From Vibrio sinaloensis (GTDB lineage Bacteria > Pseudomonadota > Gammaproteobacteria > Enterobacterales > Vibrionaceae), in the NCBI RefSeq assembly GCF_023195835.1, contig NZ_CP096200.1, positions 930,001 to 994,000 on the forward strand: a DNA stretch of 64,000 bases, given 5' to 3'. Of this stretch, positions 1 through 9,907 are shown in pieces (position 1 is the first letter of the stretch; every line of letters starts with the position of its first letter). The position numbers and the translations under genes were made by a program. The notes below the pieces were generated by a model, which saw nothing but the letters and a program-made list of their open reading frames with translations, ran no database searches and had not been told where the DNA came from.

Positions 1-2
1 CG

Positions 3-2489
3 GCGCCATACAGCAATGCTCAAGATGTTCAATTTAACTTAGTAACTAAAGGTCGTTTGGAGTCTGTAGAAGAGTTTGAAAACATTGTGTTACGGGCAAA
101 CTCAGACGGTTCGAGTATCTACCTTCGCGATGTAGCCCGAGTCGAACTGGGTAAAAAGTTCTACGACGCAAATGGTAAGTTTCGCGGACAAGATGCGGCG
201 ATCGTAACCCTGTCATTGCAGTCTGGCGCCAACGCGCTGCAAAGCGGTGAAGCGGTAATGAGCTTGCTTGACAATTTAAGTGCCAACTTCCCCGACGGAA
301 TGAAGTATGAAACCAGCTATGATACGACCTTATTTGTTTCTGAGTCGATTAAGGGTGTGGTCACCACACTGATCCAAGCTGTTCTACTGGTTATCGTGGT
401 GACTTATGCGTTTCTTGGTAGCGCTCGCGCAACATTGATCCCCGTTGTCGCGATCCCTGTATCTTTGGTCGGAACATTTGCCGTGATGTTGGCGGCGGGT
501 TTCACTATCAATACTGTCACGCTGTTTGGTTTGATATTGGCAATCGGTATCGTTGTAGATGACGCTATTTTGGTGATTGAAAATGTCGATACCATCATGC
601 GCAATGACCCGAGTATATCACCACGTAAAGCTACATTAATGGCAATGAAAGAAGTCACCGGCCCTATCATTACATCAACGATGGTATTACTGGCGGTCTT
701 CTTGCCCGTTGCTATGTTGCCGGGCATTACTGGCATTATGTATCGCCAGTTTGCGTTGACCATCTGTATTTCGGTGATCATTTCCTCGATTAATGCACTA
801 ACCCTATCACCAGCACTCTGTTCTTTGGTGTTGAAACAGGGCGCAGATAACAGCGCTGCTTGGTTCAAGGCCTTCAACAGAGGCATCGATAAAGTGACCG
901 CTAAATACGGCTCTCTTGCTGGGTTCTTAGTCAAACGTTCATTAGTGCTTGTGGTGTTGTTTGGCGTTGCATTAGGCTCGGTAACCCTGCTGGCGAAATC
1001 GACTTCTTCTGCTTTCGTACCACAGGAAGACAAAGGGATTCTGTTGATTAACGTGCAATTGCCTGATGCAGCCTCATTGTCTCGGACTGAAGCCGTATCG
1101 GAAAAGCTACTTGAACTTCTTGAACAAGAGCCGGGAATCGATGGTATTACCGTGGCCAATGGCTATGCATTCCTGACTGGTGCAGCGGCATCAAACGGTG
1201 CGTCTCTGTTTGTTAAGTTGTTCGACTGGGATACCCGCAATGCAATGGAAGGCGACCAGTCTGCCAATGCCATTGTAGCTCGAATTAATGCTCGGTCAGC
1301 GCGAGAAATTCCAGAAGCGGTAGTTTTTGCTTTGGGGCCGCCAGCCGTTCCAGGTATGGGAACCGGCTCTGGATTTGAGTTTGTCCTCGAAGATACCTTG
1401 GGTCGCAGTCGTAGTGATTTAGCAATTGTAATGAACGATGTGATCCAAGAGGCAATGAAGCAACCTGAAGTGGGGTCAGCGTTTAGTACTTTTAGGGCTA
1501 ATGTTCCGCACTACTACTTGGATATCGACCGTGAAAAAGCCAAACAGCTCGGCATTCCGCTGGGCAATGTGTTTGGTACTTTGCAGGCAAATTTAGGTTC
1601 TGTGTACGTCAACGATTTTACCATGTTTGGTAAAAACTTTCGGGTGACCATGCAGGCCGACAGCCAATATCGAAGCGGCATGCAAGATTTGGAGCGTTTC
1701 CATGTCCGGTCGTCGACTGGCAAGATGATCCCCCTGAGTACGCTAGTGAGTTACGAGCAAGTCTTTGAACCGGATGTAGCGTGGCGTTACAACATGTATC
1801 GTAGTGCCGTAATTCAAGGTCAACCTGCGCTAGGTTACTCTAGTGGTGACGCTCTCGACGCGATGGAAAGGGTTGCGGCGAAAGTGCTGCCGCAAGGTTA
1901 TCAGTTTGAGTGGACAGGTTTGGCGTATCAGGAAATTTTAGCCGGTAACCAAGCTGTGTATGCTTTCGCCCTAGCATTGATATTTATCTACCTGTTTATG
2001 GTCGCGCAATATGAGAGTTGGACAATTCCGTTGGCCATTATCTTGGTGGTGCCGGTAGCGACGCTAGGGACGTTTCTCGCCTTGAAACTGACCGGGACCG
2101 CGCTCAATCTGTACGCACAAATTGGCTTGGTTCTCTTGATAGCGCTCGCTTCTAAGAACGCCATTCTTATCGTCGAGTTTGCCAAAATCGAGCGAGAAGA
2201 AAAAGAGGACCCTATCGAGCAAGCTGCGGTTCAAGGCGGTAAACTGCGTTTTCGCGCTGTCAACATGACGTCCTGGTCTTTCATACTAGGTATCTTGCCG
2301 CTGATTTTTGCATCGGGAGCAGGTTCAATTAGTCAGAACTCTTTGGGTGTTTCGTTATTGGGGGGCTTATTATGTGTACTACTGGCTGGTACGTTACTCA
2401 TCCCAGGCTTCTTTGCGGTGGTACAACGACTGCGAGAGAAATACCATGGTGGTAGTACTAAACTTCAACCTATAGAAGACGACGACTAA
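3..2489 (+). CDS. RND-family multidrug efflux transporter, inner-membrane subunit (5' partial)
   Basis: This is the C-terminal four fifths of a proton-driven RND pump of the HAE1/AcrB type, which exports drugs or amphiphiles through a periplasmic adaptor and an outer-membrane channel. The reading frame is open from base 3, so the true start and roughly 200 residues lie upstream of the window; the TTG at 57 is internal. The visible part has a first block of membrane helices with the TM4 motif [14 protein letters not shown] (the proton-relay Asp pair), a large periplasmic loop and a second helix block ending in [16 protein letters not shown]. It ends with an acidic tail (EDDD). The adaptor gene is presumably upstream. 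The substrate cannot be told from sequence. Confidence 0.93.
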   Translation, partial: APYSNAQDVQFNLVTKGRLESVEEFENIVLRANSDGSSIYLRDVARVELGKKFYDANGKFRGQDAAIVTLSLQSGANALQSGEAVMSLLDNLSANFPDGMKYETSYDTTLFVSESIKGVVTTLIQAVLLVIVVTYAFLGSARATLIPVVAIPVSLVGTFAVMLAAGFTINTVTLFGLILAIGIVVDDAILVIENVDTIMRNDPSISPRKATLMAMKEVTGPIITSTMVLLAVFLPVAMLPGITGIMYRQFALTICISVIISSINALTLSPALCSLVLKQGADNSAAWFKAFNRGIDKVTAKYGSLAGFLVKRSLVLVVLFGVALGSVTLLAKSTSSAFVPQEDKGILLINVQLPDAASLSRTEAVSEKLLELLEQEPGIDGITVANGYAFLTGAAASNGASLFVKLFDWDTRNAMEGDQSANAIVARINARSAREIPEAVVFALGPPAVPGMGTGSGFEFVLEDTLGRSRSDLAIVMNDVIQEAMKQPEVGSAFSTFRANVPHYYLDIDREKAKQLGIPLGNVFGTLQANLGSVYVNDFTMFGKNFRVTMQADSQYRSGMQDLERFHVRSSTGKMIPLSTLVSYEQVFEPDVAWRYNMYRSAVIQGQPALGYSSGDALDAMERVAAKVLPQGYQFEWTGLAYQEILAGNQAVYAFALALIFIYLFMVAQYESWTIPLAIILVVPVATLGTFLALKLTGTALNLYAQIGLVLLIALASKNAILIVEFAKIEREEKEDPIEQAAVQGGKLRFRAVNMTSWSFILGILPLIFASGAGSISQNSLGVSLLGGLLCVLLAGTLLIPGFFAVVQRLREKYHGGSTKLQPIEDDD

Positions 2490-2527
2490 CACTAGCGGCT
2501 TATTAGGCCAAGACATATTCGCGTTTT

Positions 2528-2562
2528 CCAATAGCCTTGCCGCATCGCGACAAGGCTATTGG
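2528..2562. terminator. Hairpin downstream of the RND gene
   Basis: A perfect 12-bp stem (CCAATAGCCTTG with its complement) with an 11-base loop lies 39 bases after the RND stop codon. No U-tract follows it, so it is more likely an mRNA 3'-end stabiliser or a factor-dependent stop than a classical intrinsic terminator. Confidence 0.5.
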
Positions 2563-2577
2563 TATCCCTCTTAAAAG

Positions 2578-2607
2578 AAAAGGCGAACCAAACGGTTCGC
2601 CTTTTTT
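2578..2607. terminator. Bidirectional intrinsic terminator between RND gene and gcvP
   Basis: A 9-bp stem (AGGCGAACC/GGTTCGCCT, loop AAAC) is flanked by an A-run on the left and a T-run on the right. It can therefore end both the RND transcript (plus) and the gcvP transcript (minus). Confidence 0.88.
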
Positions 2608-2671
2608 ATTGAAGTTAGTTCCCAACTTAGTTATCGGTTTCCAACTCGGTTATCTGTGATCAAGTAAAACA

Positions 2672-5536
2672 TCACTCTTCGTAGCTGTCGATACTTGGGC
2701 AAGAACAGATCAAGTTGCGATCCCCATAGACGTTATCGACGCGGTTCACCGTTGGCCAGTATTTCCAAGATTTGGTTGCCGGTGATGGGAAACAGCCAAT
2801 TTCACGAGAGTATGGGCGATCCCAGTCATCTTTCGCTAGGTCAACTTGGGTGTGAGGCGCGTTCACTAAAGGGTTGTTATCTAGTGGCCATACACCTTCT
2901 TTTACCTTGGCCATTTCTTCACGAATCGCAATCATCGCGTCACAGAAGCGGTCGATCTCTTCAAGATCTTCTGACTCCGTTGGCTCGACCATCAGCGTGC
3001 CCGCAACAGGGAACGACATGGTTGGCGCGTGGAAACCGTAGTCCATTAGACGCTTAGCGATGTCTTCTTCGCTGATACCGGTTTCTTCTTTCAGTGGACG
3101 AATGTCGATAATACACTCGTGCGCGACGCGGCCGTTTGTACCACGGTACAGAACCGGGTAGTGAGGGCGTAGGCGCTCCATCATGTAGTTCGCGTTTAGA
3201 ATGGCAACTTTGGTTGCATCGGTTAGGCCAGCTTCGCCCATCATCGCGATGTAAGCCCAAGAGATTGGTAGGATAGAAGCACTACCTAAGTCAGCCGCTG
3301 ACACGGCAAACTCTTCGCCCTCAACACCATTTTCGATGTGACCTGGTAGGAAAGGCGCCAGGTGCGATTTCACACCAATAGGACCCATACCCGGACCACC
3401 GCCACCGTGTGGGATACAGAAGGTTTTGTGCAGGTTCAAGTGAGAAACGTCAGAGCCAATCAGACCAGGCGACGTTAGGCCGACCTGAGCGTTCATGTTG
3501 GCGCCGTCTAGATACACTTGACCGCCCGCGGCATGAACCATCTCACACACTTCTTTCACTTGCTCTTCGTACACGCCGTGCGTTGAAGGGTAAGTGATCA
3601 TGATGCTAGATAGGTTTTCAGCGTGTTTTTCGATTTTCGCTGCTAGATCGGCAATATCGATGTTGCCATCTTCATCACACTTAACCACAACCACTTTCAT
3701 CGATACCATTGATGCTGTCGCTGGGTTGGTACCGTGCGCTGAGCTTGGTATCAGACACACGTTGCGGTGGCCTTCGCCACGGCTCTCATGGTAGCGCTGA
3801 ATCGCAATAAGACCAGCATACTCACCTGATGCGCCCGAGTTAGGCTGTAGTGAGAAGTGATCGTAGCCAGTGATTTCACACAGCTTCTCTTTCAGATCTT
3901 TCGCTAGCGCAGAGTAACCCACTGCTTGCTCGATTGGTGCAAATGGGTGGATAGAGCCAAACTCAGGCCAAGTGACAGGAATCATCTCAGCGGCAGCGTT
4001 GAGCTTCATGGTACAGCTGCCCAGTGGGATCATACCGTGAGTCAACGAGAAGTCTTTGTTCTCTAGCTGCTTTAGGTAACGCATCATCTGCGTTTCGCTG
4101 TGGTGTGTGTTGAACACAGGGTGAGTCAGGTACTTAGAAGTACGACGCAGTGATTCTGGGATCGCAGCGAACTCGTTAGCGGCAATTTCAGATGACAGTA
4201 GATTCACTTTTTGGTTAACACCAAAGACCGCGAATAATGCTTCGATGTCGGCAGTTGTGGTCGTCTCATCAAAGCTCACGCCAAGCTGATTTGGCAGCTT
4301 ACGTAAGTTGATCTCTGCCGCTTGAGCTTTAGCGTATAGCGCTTCGGTCTGCTCACCAGAGTTGATGGTGATGGTGTCGAAGAAGCTGTTGTGCGCCAGC
4401 TCAAAGCCCGATTTCGTCAGACCAGCGGCTAAAATAGCCGTCATGTGGTGAGTGCGACGAGCAATAGTACGCAAGCCTTCAGCGCCGTGATAGACCGCGT
4501 AGAACGATGCCATGTTTGCCAGCAGTGCTTGAGCGGTACAGATGTTAGATGTCGCTTTCTCGCGGCGGATGTGCTGCTCACGAGTTTGCATCGCCATACG
4601 CAAAGCTTGGTTGCCGTTAGCGTCGATAGAGACACCGATAACACGACCAGGCATAGTACGTTTGTGCTTGTCACGGGTTGCCATAAATGCAGCGTGTGGA
4701 CCACCGTAACCCATAGGAACACCGAAGCGCTGCGCTGAGCCGATCACTACATCCGCGCCCATTTCACCTGCAGGCTTAAGTAGAGCTGAAGCGAGTAGGT
4801 CGGTAGCCACCGTGACTAGGGTTTTGTTGGCTTGTGCTTTAGCGATGATGTCCGTTAGGTCGCGAACTTCACCCGTGGTGCCTGGGTATTGAACCAGCGC
4901 ACCAAAGACATCTTGCTCTGGGAGTGATTCTAGTGAGCCGACTAGCACTTCAAAGCCGATGTATTTAGCACGAGTTTTCACCACTTCAAGGGTTTGTGGG
5001 TGCACATCATCGGCGACAAAGAACACGTTACTCTTACTTTTGCCTGCACGTTTACATAGCGTCATGGCTTCTGCAGCTGCGGTTGCTTCGTCAAGTAGCG
5101 AAGCATTGGCGATGTCCATTGCCGTTAGATCCATCACCATCTGCTGGAAGTTTAGTAGCGCTTCAAGGCGGCCTTGCGAAATCTCGGGTTGATAAGGGGT
5201 ATACGCCGTGTACCAACCTGGATTTTCCAGCACGTTACGCAGAATCACGTTCGGCGTGAAGGTGTTGTAGTAACCTTGACCAATAAACGTACGTTTAATT
5301 TGGTTTTGATCGGCAAACTCGCGCATGGCAACCAGCATGTCTGCTTCGCTTTTCGCTTCGGCCAGTGTCATCGGTTTTTCTAGGCGAATTTGCGCTGGAA
5401 CAGTTTCATCAATCAACGCATCTAGATTCGCAACGTTGATCGCGTCCAACATTTTCTGTTGGTCAGATTTGTTTGGGCCGTTGTGGCGAGCAACGAACTC
5501 ATTTTGTGTGCTGAGGCTTTGAAGTAATTCAGTCAT
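2672..5536 (-). CDS. gcvP: Glycine dehydrogenase (decarboxylating), P protein of the glycine cleavage system
   Basis: PLP enzyme that decarboxylates glycine and passes the aminomethyl group to the lipoyl arm of GcvH. At 954 residues it has the usual length of the single-chain P protein (two homologous halves). The PLP lysine lies in [20 protein letters not shown] at about residue 705, next to the glycine-rich loop typical of the family. The ATG start has an AAAGGA ribosome site. It is the last gene of the leftward glyA-gcvH-gcvP set, but a terminator-like hairpin separates it from gcvH, so its expression may be partly uncoupled. Nothing appears truncated. Confidence 0.98.
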   Translation of the reverse strand: MTELLQSLSTQNEFVARHNGPNKSDQQKMLDAINVANLDALIDETVPAQIRLEKPMTLAEAKSEADMLVAMREFADQNQIKRTFIGQGYYNTFTPNVILRNVLENPGWYTAYTPYQPEISQGRLEALLNFQQMVMDLTAMDIANASLLDEATAAAEAMTLCKRAGKSKSNVFFVADDVHPQTLEVVKTRAKYIGFEVLVGSLESLPEQDVFGALVQYPGTTGEVRDLTDIIAKAQANKTLVTVATDLLASALLKPAGEMGADVVIGSAQRFGVPMGYGGPHAAFMATRDKHKRTMPGRVIGVSIDANGNQALRMAMQTREQHIRREKATSNICTAQALLANMASFYAVYHGAEGLRTIARRTHHMTAILAAGLTKSGFELAHNSFFDTITINSGEQTEALYAKAQAAEINLRKLPNQLGVSFDETTTTADIEALFAVFGVNQKVNLLSSEIAANEFAAIPESLRRTSKYLTHPVFNTHHSETQMMRYLKQLENKDFSLTHGMIPLGSCTMKLNAAAEMIPVTWPEFGSIHPFAPIEQAVGYSALAKDLKEKLCEITGYDHFSLQPNSGASGEYAGLIAIQRYHESRGEGHRNVCLIPSSAHGTNPATASMVSMKVVVVKCDEDGNIDIADLAAKIEKHAENLSSIMITYPSTHGVYEEQVKEVCEMVHAAGGQVYLDGANMNAQVGLTSPGLIGSDVSHLNLHKTFCIPHGGGGPGMGPIGVKSHLAPFLPGHIENGVEGEEFAVSAADLGSASILPISWAYIAMMGEAGLTDATKVAILNANYMMERLRPHYPVLYRGTNGRVAHECIIDIRPLKEETGISEEDIAKRLMDYGFHAPTMSFPVAGTLMVEPTESEDLEEIDRFCDAMIAIREEMAKVKEGVWPLDNNPLVNAPHTQVDLAKDDWDRPYSREIGCFPSPATKSWKYWPTVNRVDNVYGDRNLICSCPSIDSYEE

Positions 5537-5607
5537 TGTCCTTTACCTAATCCATCGTTCGGCTATGGGGTCATTACTGACACTATTATTTGTACGTCCG
5601 AACTTTG

Positions 5608-5640
5608 AAAAAAAGCTGCCTCTGAAACAGGGGCAGCCTT
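5608..5640 (-). terminator. Intrinsic terminator or attenuator between gcvH and gcvP
   Basis: On the minus strand GCTGCC pairs with GGCAGC, extended by CTG/CAG inside, and is followed by seven Ts. It sits inside the 119-base gcvH-gcvP gap and should reduce read-through into gcvP, or set a GcvH:GcvP ratio, because GcvH is normally needed in excess. The ratio idea is inference. Confidence 0.8.
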
Positions 5641-5655
5641 CCTAGTTGTTCCTAA

Positions 5656-6036
5656 TTACTCATCGTCGATTGAGTTTAGGTACTCTTCTGCGTCTTTTAG
5701 ATTGTCGAGCTCAGATGGGTCAGACATCTTCACTTTGACGATCCAACCGCCTTCGTAAGGTTCTTCGTTAATAAGCTCTGGGCTATCTTCCAGCTCTTCG
5801 TTGATCTCGACAATTTCACCAGTAATAGGAGCGTAGATGTCAGAGGCTGCTTTAACCGATTCAACCAACGAGAAGCTATCGCCTGCTTCGATTTCGTCTT
5901 CTACTTCTGGTAGGTCAACGAAAACCACGTCGCCTAGCATCTCTTGAGCGTGCTCTGAAATACCGATAGTTACTGTGCCGTCACCGTTGTCACGTACCCA
6001 CTCGTGGCTATCTGCAAACTTCAGTGTGTTGTCCAT
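5656..6036 (-). CDS. gcvH: Glycine cleavage system H protein (lipoyl carrier)
   Basis: Small carrier whose lipoyl arm shuttles the aminomethyl intermediate between the P, T and L proteins. The 126-residue length is standard. The lipoylated lysine is K62 in the motif ESVKAASD, and the acidic beta-rich body continues to the end. The ATG is preceded by GGAG. It lies 34 bases downstream of glyA and is probably cotranscribed with it. The L protein (dihydrolipoamide dehydrogenase) is not in the window and is usually shared with the pyruvate dehydrogenase complex. Confidence 0.98.
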   Translation of the reverse strand: MDNTLKFADSHEWVRDNGDGTVTIGISEHAQEMLGDVVFVDLPEVEDEIEAGDSFSLVESVKAASDIYAPITGEIVEINEELEDSPELINEEPYEGGWIVKVKMSDPSELDNLKDAEEYLNSIDDE

Positions 6037-6070
6037 TGCTTATTCTCCAAAATAACTTTGATTAAATTGT

Positions 6071-7366
6071 TTATTGGTAAAGTGGGAAGCGAGCACAGAG
6101 TGTTTTCACTTCTTTGCGAACGCGTTGCTCAACTTCTGCGTTGCCTTCAGGGTTTTCAACTAACCCGTCGAGTACGTCGCCAATCCAGTTACCGATAAGT
6201 TTGAATTCTTCAGCGCCAAAGCCGCGGCTTGTCCCCGCAGGCGTCCCTAAGCGGATGCCCGATGTAATCATAGGCTTCTCTGAATCAAACGGGATGCCGT
6301 TTTTGTTACATGTGATCCCTGCACGCTCCAGGGCTTCTTCCGCTTTATTACCTTTAAGGCCTTTAGGGCGAAGGTCTACCAACATTAGGTGCGTATCTGT
6401 TCCGCCAGTCACAATGTCACAACCGCGAGTTTGCAACACTTCAGCCAGAACTTTTGCGTTGTTGATCACTGAATCGATATATGTCGAAAATTCAGGGCCT
6501 AACGCCTCACCAAAGGCGACCGCTTTTGCTGCGATTACGTGCATCAGTGGTCCACCTTGCAGGCCAGGGAATACCGCTGAGTTGATTTTTTTGATGATCT
6601 CTTCGTGGTTGGTCAAGATCATTCCGCCGCGAGGTCCACGCAGTGTTTTGTGTGTTGTCGTGGTGACAACGTGGGCATGAAGTAGCGGGCTAGGGTGTGC
6701 ACCTGTGGCGATAAGACCCGCGATGTGCGCCATGTCGACCATCAGAATCGCGTCAACTTCGTCAGCGATTTCACGGAATTTGGCAAAATCGATGGTACGT
6801 GGAATCGCACTACCACCGGCAATGATCATTTTAGGTTTGTGCTCAACTGCGAGTGCGCGCACATCATCGTAATTAATTTCTAGCGTTTCGCGGTCAACGC
6901 CATATTGAACGGCATTAAACCATTTTCCAGAAAGCGCAGGGCGAGCGCCGTGGGTTAAGTGACCGCCCGCGTCTAGCGACATACCAAGGATAGTATCGCC
7001 AGGTTGCAGCAACGCCAGTTTCACCGCGCCATTCGCTTGTGCGCCAGAGTGAGGTTGAACGTTTGCGTATTCGCACTTAAATAATTGCTTGGCGCGCTCA
7101 ATAGCGATCGCCTCAACCGTATCAACATGCTCACAGCCACCGTAGTAACGACGGCCCGGATAACCTTCTGCGTATTTATTGGTTAGGCAAGTGCCTTGGG
7201 CTTGCATTACTGCTTTAGAAACAATGTTTTCTGAAGCAATAAGTTCGATTTGTTCGTTTTGACGAGTAAACTCTGCTTGAATTCCAGCGAAGACAGCGTC
7301 GTCGGTAGCAGCAAGGTTGGTAGAGAAAAAGTTCTCTAAGCTGTGATTTTGAAACGGTTTGTTCAT
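6071..7366 (-). CDS. glyA: Serine hydroxymethyltransferase
   Basis: PLP enzyme that interconverts serine plus tetrahydrofolate with glycine plus 5,10-methylene-tetrahydrofolate. Placed next to gcvH and gcvP, it lets the cell turn glycine into serine or one-carbon units. The PLP-binding motif [16 protein letters not shown] is near residue 230. The open frame extends to 7591, but the real start is the ATG at 7366: it has GGAAGG upstream, begins [14 protein letters not shown], and gives the normal 431 residues. This copy is dedicated to the glycine cleavage locus; a housekeeping glyA elsewhere in the genome is likely but not visible. Confidence 0.97.
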   Translation of the reverse strand: MNKPFQNHSLENFFSTNLAATDDAVFAGIQAEFTRQNEQIELIASENIVSKAVMQAQGTCLTNKYAEGYPGRRYYGGCEHVDTVEAIAIERAKQLFKCEYANVQPHSGAQANGAVKLALLQPGDTILGMSLDAGGHLTHGARPALSGKWFNAVQYGVDRETLEINYDDVRALAVEHKPKMIIAGGSAIPRTIDFAKFREIADEVDAILMVDMAHIAGLIATGAHPSPLLHAHVVTTTTHKTLRGPRGGMILTNHEEIIKKINSAVFPGLQGGPLMHVIAAKAVAFGEALGPEFSTYIDSVINNAKVLAEVLQTRGCDIVTGGTDTHLMLVDLRPKGLKGNKAEEALERAGITCNKNGIPFDSEKPMITSGIRLGTPAGTSRGFGAEEFKLIGNWIGDVLDGLVENPEGNAEVEQRVRKEVKTLCARFPLYQ

Positions 7367-7737
7367 GGTAGATGACCTTCCATTCGTGCCTAAGAGGGGT
7401 TGTGCTTGTGGGTAGCTCTCTTCGGCTCTGCTTTTGTTACTGTTCTTATCTACGTAAGACCAGGGTGAATATCCATACCCCAAAATCGTGGGAAAAGCCG
7501 ATTCCAATGGTTCACTTGAGTAACGTTTGGTCTCGGAAATCGCATCTCTACAACTAACAAGTTGGTAACATAGCGGTTGTCGCCACAACAATCAATAAAA
7601 AATTTCCTATTGGAAACAAGGTTTCTAATTTTGTTAGCGAGAGCACGGTTTATTTCCTGTTGACGTCTTTCCTCTCCTATTCGCTTGGGGCACAATGAAA
7701 ATCACACAGGATGTAGCTACGTATTTAAGAGGGAAGC
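7367..7737. promoter_or_regulatory. Divergent control region between glyA and the XRE-cupin regulator
   Basis: A 371-base non-coding stretch carrying the outward promoters for glyA (left) and the regulator gene (right). It contains the GGAAAC operator-like array listed separately. No tandem glycine aptamer (no paired CCGAAGG/CTCTCAGG motifs) was found on either strand, so glycine sensing here probably relies on a protein. Confidence 0.6.
7603..7625. promoter_or_regulatory. Probable operator: alternating TTTCC/GGAAAC half-sites
   Basis: TTTCC, four bases, GGAAAC, three bases (AAG), GTTTC. The core TTGGAAACAAGGTTTC recurs exactly upstream of gcvT at 8567-8582. Both copies flank the XRE-cupin regulator gene. 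Inference: this is that regulator's binding site, with autoregulation and coordinate control of glyA-gcvH-gcvP and gcvT. Confidence 0.65.
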
Positions 7738-8361
7738 ATGCCCGAAGATATCTATGACGAGTATCCGTCGTTGACTCTGGCAAAAGAGTCGGTCGATGAA
7801 AACATAGAGCCATTGAAGCTAGGACAGCGGATAAAAGAGATCCGTGGCAAGCTGGGCATTACGCTAGAAGAAGCGAGTCAGCGCACCGGTCTGGCGCGAT
7901 CTACGCTAAGTAAAATCGAAAACGAACAAATCTCTCCCACCTTCCAAGCGATGCAAAAATTGGCGATGGGTTTGCAGATTGACATGCCGCAACTATTTGA
8001 ACCGCCAAGAAAAAAAGTTGCGACGGGTCGAAGAGATATCACCAAAGCGAGCCAGGGAAAGCCGCATCCGACCCCAACCTATGAACACGAACTGCTCGCC
8101 ACTCAGCTATCGAACAAAAAAATGATGCCGTTTAAAAGCCAAGTCCATGCGCGAAGCTTTGAAGAGTATAGCGATTGGGTTAGGCATGACGGTGAAGAGT
8201 TTTTGCTCATACTGTCAGGTTCGGTGATGTTCTATTCTGAGTTTTATGAACCGGTAGAGCTTAGTGAGGGAGACAGTGTGTATTACGACGCCAACATGGG
8301 ACATATGCTGGTATCGACCAGTGACAATGACGCCCATATTTTGTGGGTGACGGCCAAATAA
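7738..8361 (+). CDS. XRE-family transcriptional regulator with C-terminal cupin domain
   Basis: 207 residues. An XRE/Cro helix-turn-helix occupies about residues 27-82 (LGQRIKEIRGKLGITLEEAS... TLSKIENEQISPTF). A linker follows, then a cupin fold at about 130-205 (HDGEEFLLILSGSV, EGDSVYYDANMGHML) that normally binds a small effector. The gene lies between the divergent glyA-gcvH-gcvP and gcvT units and is followed by its own terminator. Local regulation of glycine cleavage, with glycine or a related metabolite as ligand, is inference from position and from the shared GGAAAC sites. The ATG at 7738 has GAGGGA upstream. Confidence 0.9.
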   Translation: MPEDIYDEYPSLTLAKESVDENIEPLKLGQRIKEIRGKLGITLEEASQRTGLARSTLSKIENEQISPTFQAMQKLAMGLQIDMPQLFEPPRKKVATGRRDITKASQGKPHPTPTYEHELLATQLSNKKMMPFKSQVHARSFEEYSDWVRHDGEEFLLILSGSVMFYSEFYEPVELSEGDSVYYDANMGHMLVSTSDNDAHILWVTAK

Positions 8362-8390
8362 CTGTCTGTGGTTACGAATTTCTTATAGTG

Positions 8391-8408
8391 AAAGCAAACG
8401 TTTGCTTT
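8391..8408. promoter_or_regulatory. PurR-type operator upstream of gcvT
   Basis: Perfect 18-bp palindrome AAAGCAAACGTTTGCTTT. Its core GCAAACGTTTGC is the core of the PurR box. PurR represses gcv and glyA in E. coli, so a PurR site at a gcv locus is expected biology. The site lies upstream of the regulator's terminator and 213 bases before gcvT, which is a long way for direct repression of gcvT unless its promoter is close by. Confidence 0.7.
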
Positions 8409-8431
8409 TGCCTGTTAAAAGAGTAAAATGG

Positions 8432-8470
8432 CGCCGCTTTGGTGATGATACCGCCAAAGCGGCGTTTTTT
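8432..8470 (+). terminator. Intrinsic terminator after the XRE-cupin regulator gene
   Basis: 11-bp stem CGCCGCTTTGG/CCAAAGCGGCG followed by six Ts. It isolates the regulator gene from gcvT, so gcvT must have its own promoter between about 8470 and 8600. Confidence 0.92.
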
Positions 8471-8566
8471 ATTTGCCTGCTAAGATGTAAATATGATGTT
8501 AAGCATCACACTTTGAACGCTTCTCAACGTGTTAATCGTGCAAATTCTCTCCACCCGTGTTTATTA

Positions 8567-8595
8567 TTGGAAACAAGGTTTCCTTGCATGGAAAA
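8567..8595. promoter_or_regulatory. GGAAAC operator-like array upstream of gcvT
   Basis: GGAAAC-AAG-GTTTCC-TTGCAT-GGAAAAC: three alternating half-sites, the first two identical in spacing to the array upstream of glyA. The last half-site ends 25 bases before the gcvT start, which fits repression or activation near the promoter and leader. Confidence 0.65.
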
Positions 8596-8620
8596 CGAAC
8601 CTGATAAAATGGAGACAACA

Positions 8621-9739
8621 ATGACTCAAGATCTACTAAAAACCCCTCTACACGCGCTGCACATTGAAGCGGGTGCAAAGATGGTTCCTTTCGCTGGCTA
8701 CGATATGCCTGTCCAATACAAACTTGGCGTAAAGAAAGAGCATTTACACACGCGTGATGCGGCTGGCCTATTTGATGTATCGCACATGGGTCAACTGCGT
8801 TTACACGGTGAGGGTGCCGCCGCGTTTTTAGAGTCATTAGTTCCCGTCGATATTATCGACCTCCCGTCGGGCAACCAACGCTATGCGTTTTTCACCAATG
8901 AGCAAGGCGGCATCATGGACGACCTGATGGTGGCCAATTTGGGTGATCATCTTTTCGTGGTGGTAAATGCGGCGTGTAAGGAGCAAGACATCAATCATCT
9001 AGAAGCTCATCTTCCTTCCGGTGTGGAGCTAGAGGTCATCGACGATCGCGCGTTATTGGCACTGCAAGGCCCGAAAGCGGTTGATGTACTGAAAAGATTC
9101 AATCCACAAGTCGCAGACATGCTGTTTATGGATGTGAAGAAGTTAGAAATCTTAGGCGTTGAGTGTATTGTCAGCCGCAGTGGTTACACTGGTGAAGATG
9201 GTTACGAAATCTCAGTGCCAAACACCCATGCACAGGAGCTGGCGCAGAAGTTAACCGCGGAAGAAGAAGTCGAGTGGATTGGTCTTGGCGCTCGTGATTC
9301 TTTGCGCTTAGAGTGCGGTTTGTGTCTGTACGGTCACGATCTCGATACCACCACAACGCCAGTCGAGGCAAGCCTACTTTGGGGTATTCAGAAAGTACGT
9401 CGTCTTGGTGGAGAGCGTGAAGGCGGGTTCCCAGGGGCTGACGTGATCCTAAAACAGATCGAAAGCAAAGATGTGGCACGTAAACGTGTCGGCCTAGTGG
9501 GTCAGACCAAAGCACCGGTGCGTGAAGGTGCTGAGCTGTTTGATGCTGACGACAATAAAGTGGGTGTGGTAACCAGTGGCACTGCAGGTCCAAACGCTGG
9601 TAAACCTGTGTCTATGGCTTATGTGCGCGCCGATCTTGCTTCGATTGGTACAGAGTTGTTTGCCGACGTGCGCGGTAAGAAGTTACCGATGACGGTTGAG
9701 AAAATGCCATTCGTGCCGCAGCGCTATTACCGCGGCTAG
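8621..9739 (+). CDS. gcvT: Glycine cleavage system T protein (aminomethyltransferase)
   Basis: Transfers the methylene group from GcvH-bound aminomethyl-lipoate to tetrahydrofolate, releasing ammonia. 372 residues from the ATG at 8621, which has GGAG six bases upstream; the longer open frame back to 8402 runs through the terminator and operator and is not coding. Family blocks are visible: FDVSHMGQLRLHG near the N-terminus, SRSGYTGEDGYEISVP, LGARDSLRLECGLCLYGHD, and a C-terminal domain with VTSGTAGPNAGKPVSMAYV. It is transcribed alone, away from gcvH and gcvP, unlike the E. coli gcvTHP order. Confidence 0.97.
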   Translation: MTQDLLKTPLHALHIEAGAKMVPFAGYDMPVQYKLGVKKEHLHTRDAAGLFDVSHMGQLRLHGEGAAAFLESLVPVDIIDLPSGNQRYAFFTNEQGGIMDDLMVANLGDHLFVVVNAACKEQDINHLEAHLPSGVELEVIDDRALLALQGPKAVDVLKRFNPQVADMLFMDVKKLEILGVECIVSRSGYTGEDGYEISVPNTHAQELAQKLTAEEEVEWIGLGARDSLRLECGLCLYGHDLDTTTTPVEASLLWGIQKVRRLGGEREGGFPGADVILKQIESKDVARKRVGLVGQTKAPVREGAELFDADDNKVGVVTSGTAGPNAGKPVSMAYVRADLASIGTELFADVRGKKLPMTVEKMPFVPQRYYRG

Positions 9740-9769
9740 ACATTTTTGTCTCTACTACGTAGAAATGAT

Positions 9770-9797
9770 AAACCTCTCGAGTCGAGAGGTTTTTTTC
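9770..9797 (+). terminator. Intrinsic terminator after gcvT
   Basis: AACCTCTCG/CGAGAGGTT stem with a three-base loop, followed by a T-run. Confidence 0.9.
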
Positions 9798-9907
9798 TAT
9801 AAGAGAGACTGGTTTAGTTGTCTATTGGGCGAGACAGTGGTATGAACTAACCCTTTAGGTTTGACGTAAACTAAACTTAGATTGGAGTGATAAGCCAGGA
9901 TGTTGCT

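Noticed and set aside
404..1159. 251-residue frame antisense to the RND gene
   Set aside because: Shadow of a well-conserved coding region; composition reflects the opposite strand.
2528..2562. Repeat-element remnant
   Set aside because: A single simple hairpin, no second copy seen in the window.
6071..7591. 506-residue version of GlyA
   Set aside because: The extra 75 residues have no ribosome site and lie in the promoter region; the ATG at 7366 gives the family length.
8402..8620. N-terminal extension of GcvT
   Set aside because: It translates a terminator and the operator array; the family start MTQDLLKTPLHALH is at 8621.
7367..8620. Tandem glycine riboswitch at the gcv locus
   Set aside because: No paired CCGAAGG and CTCTCAGG-type motifs on either strand.
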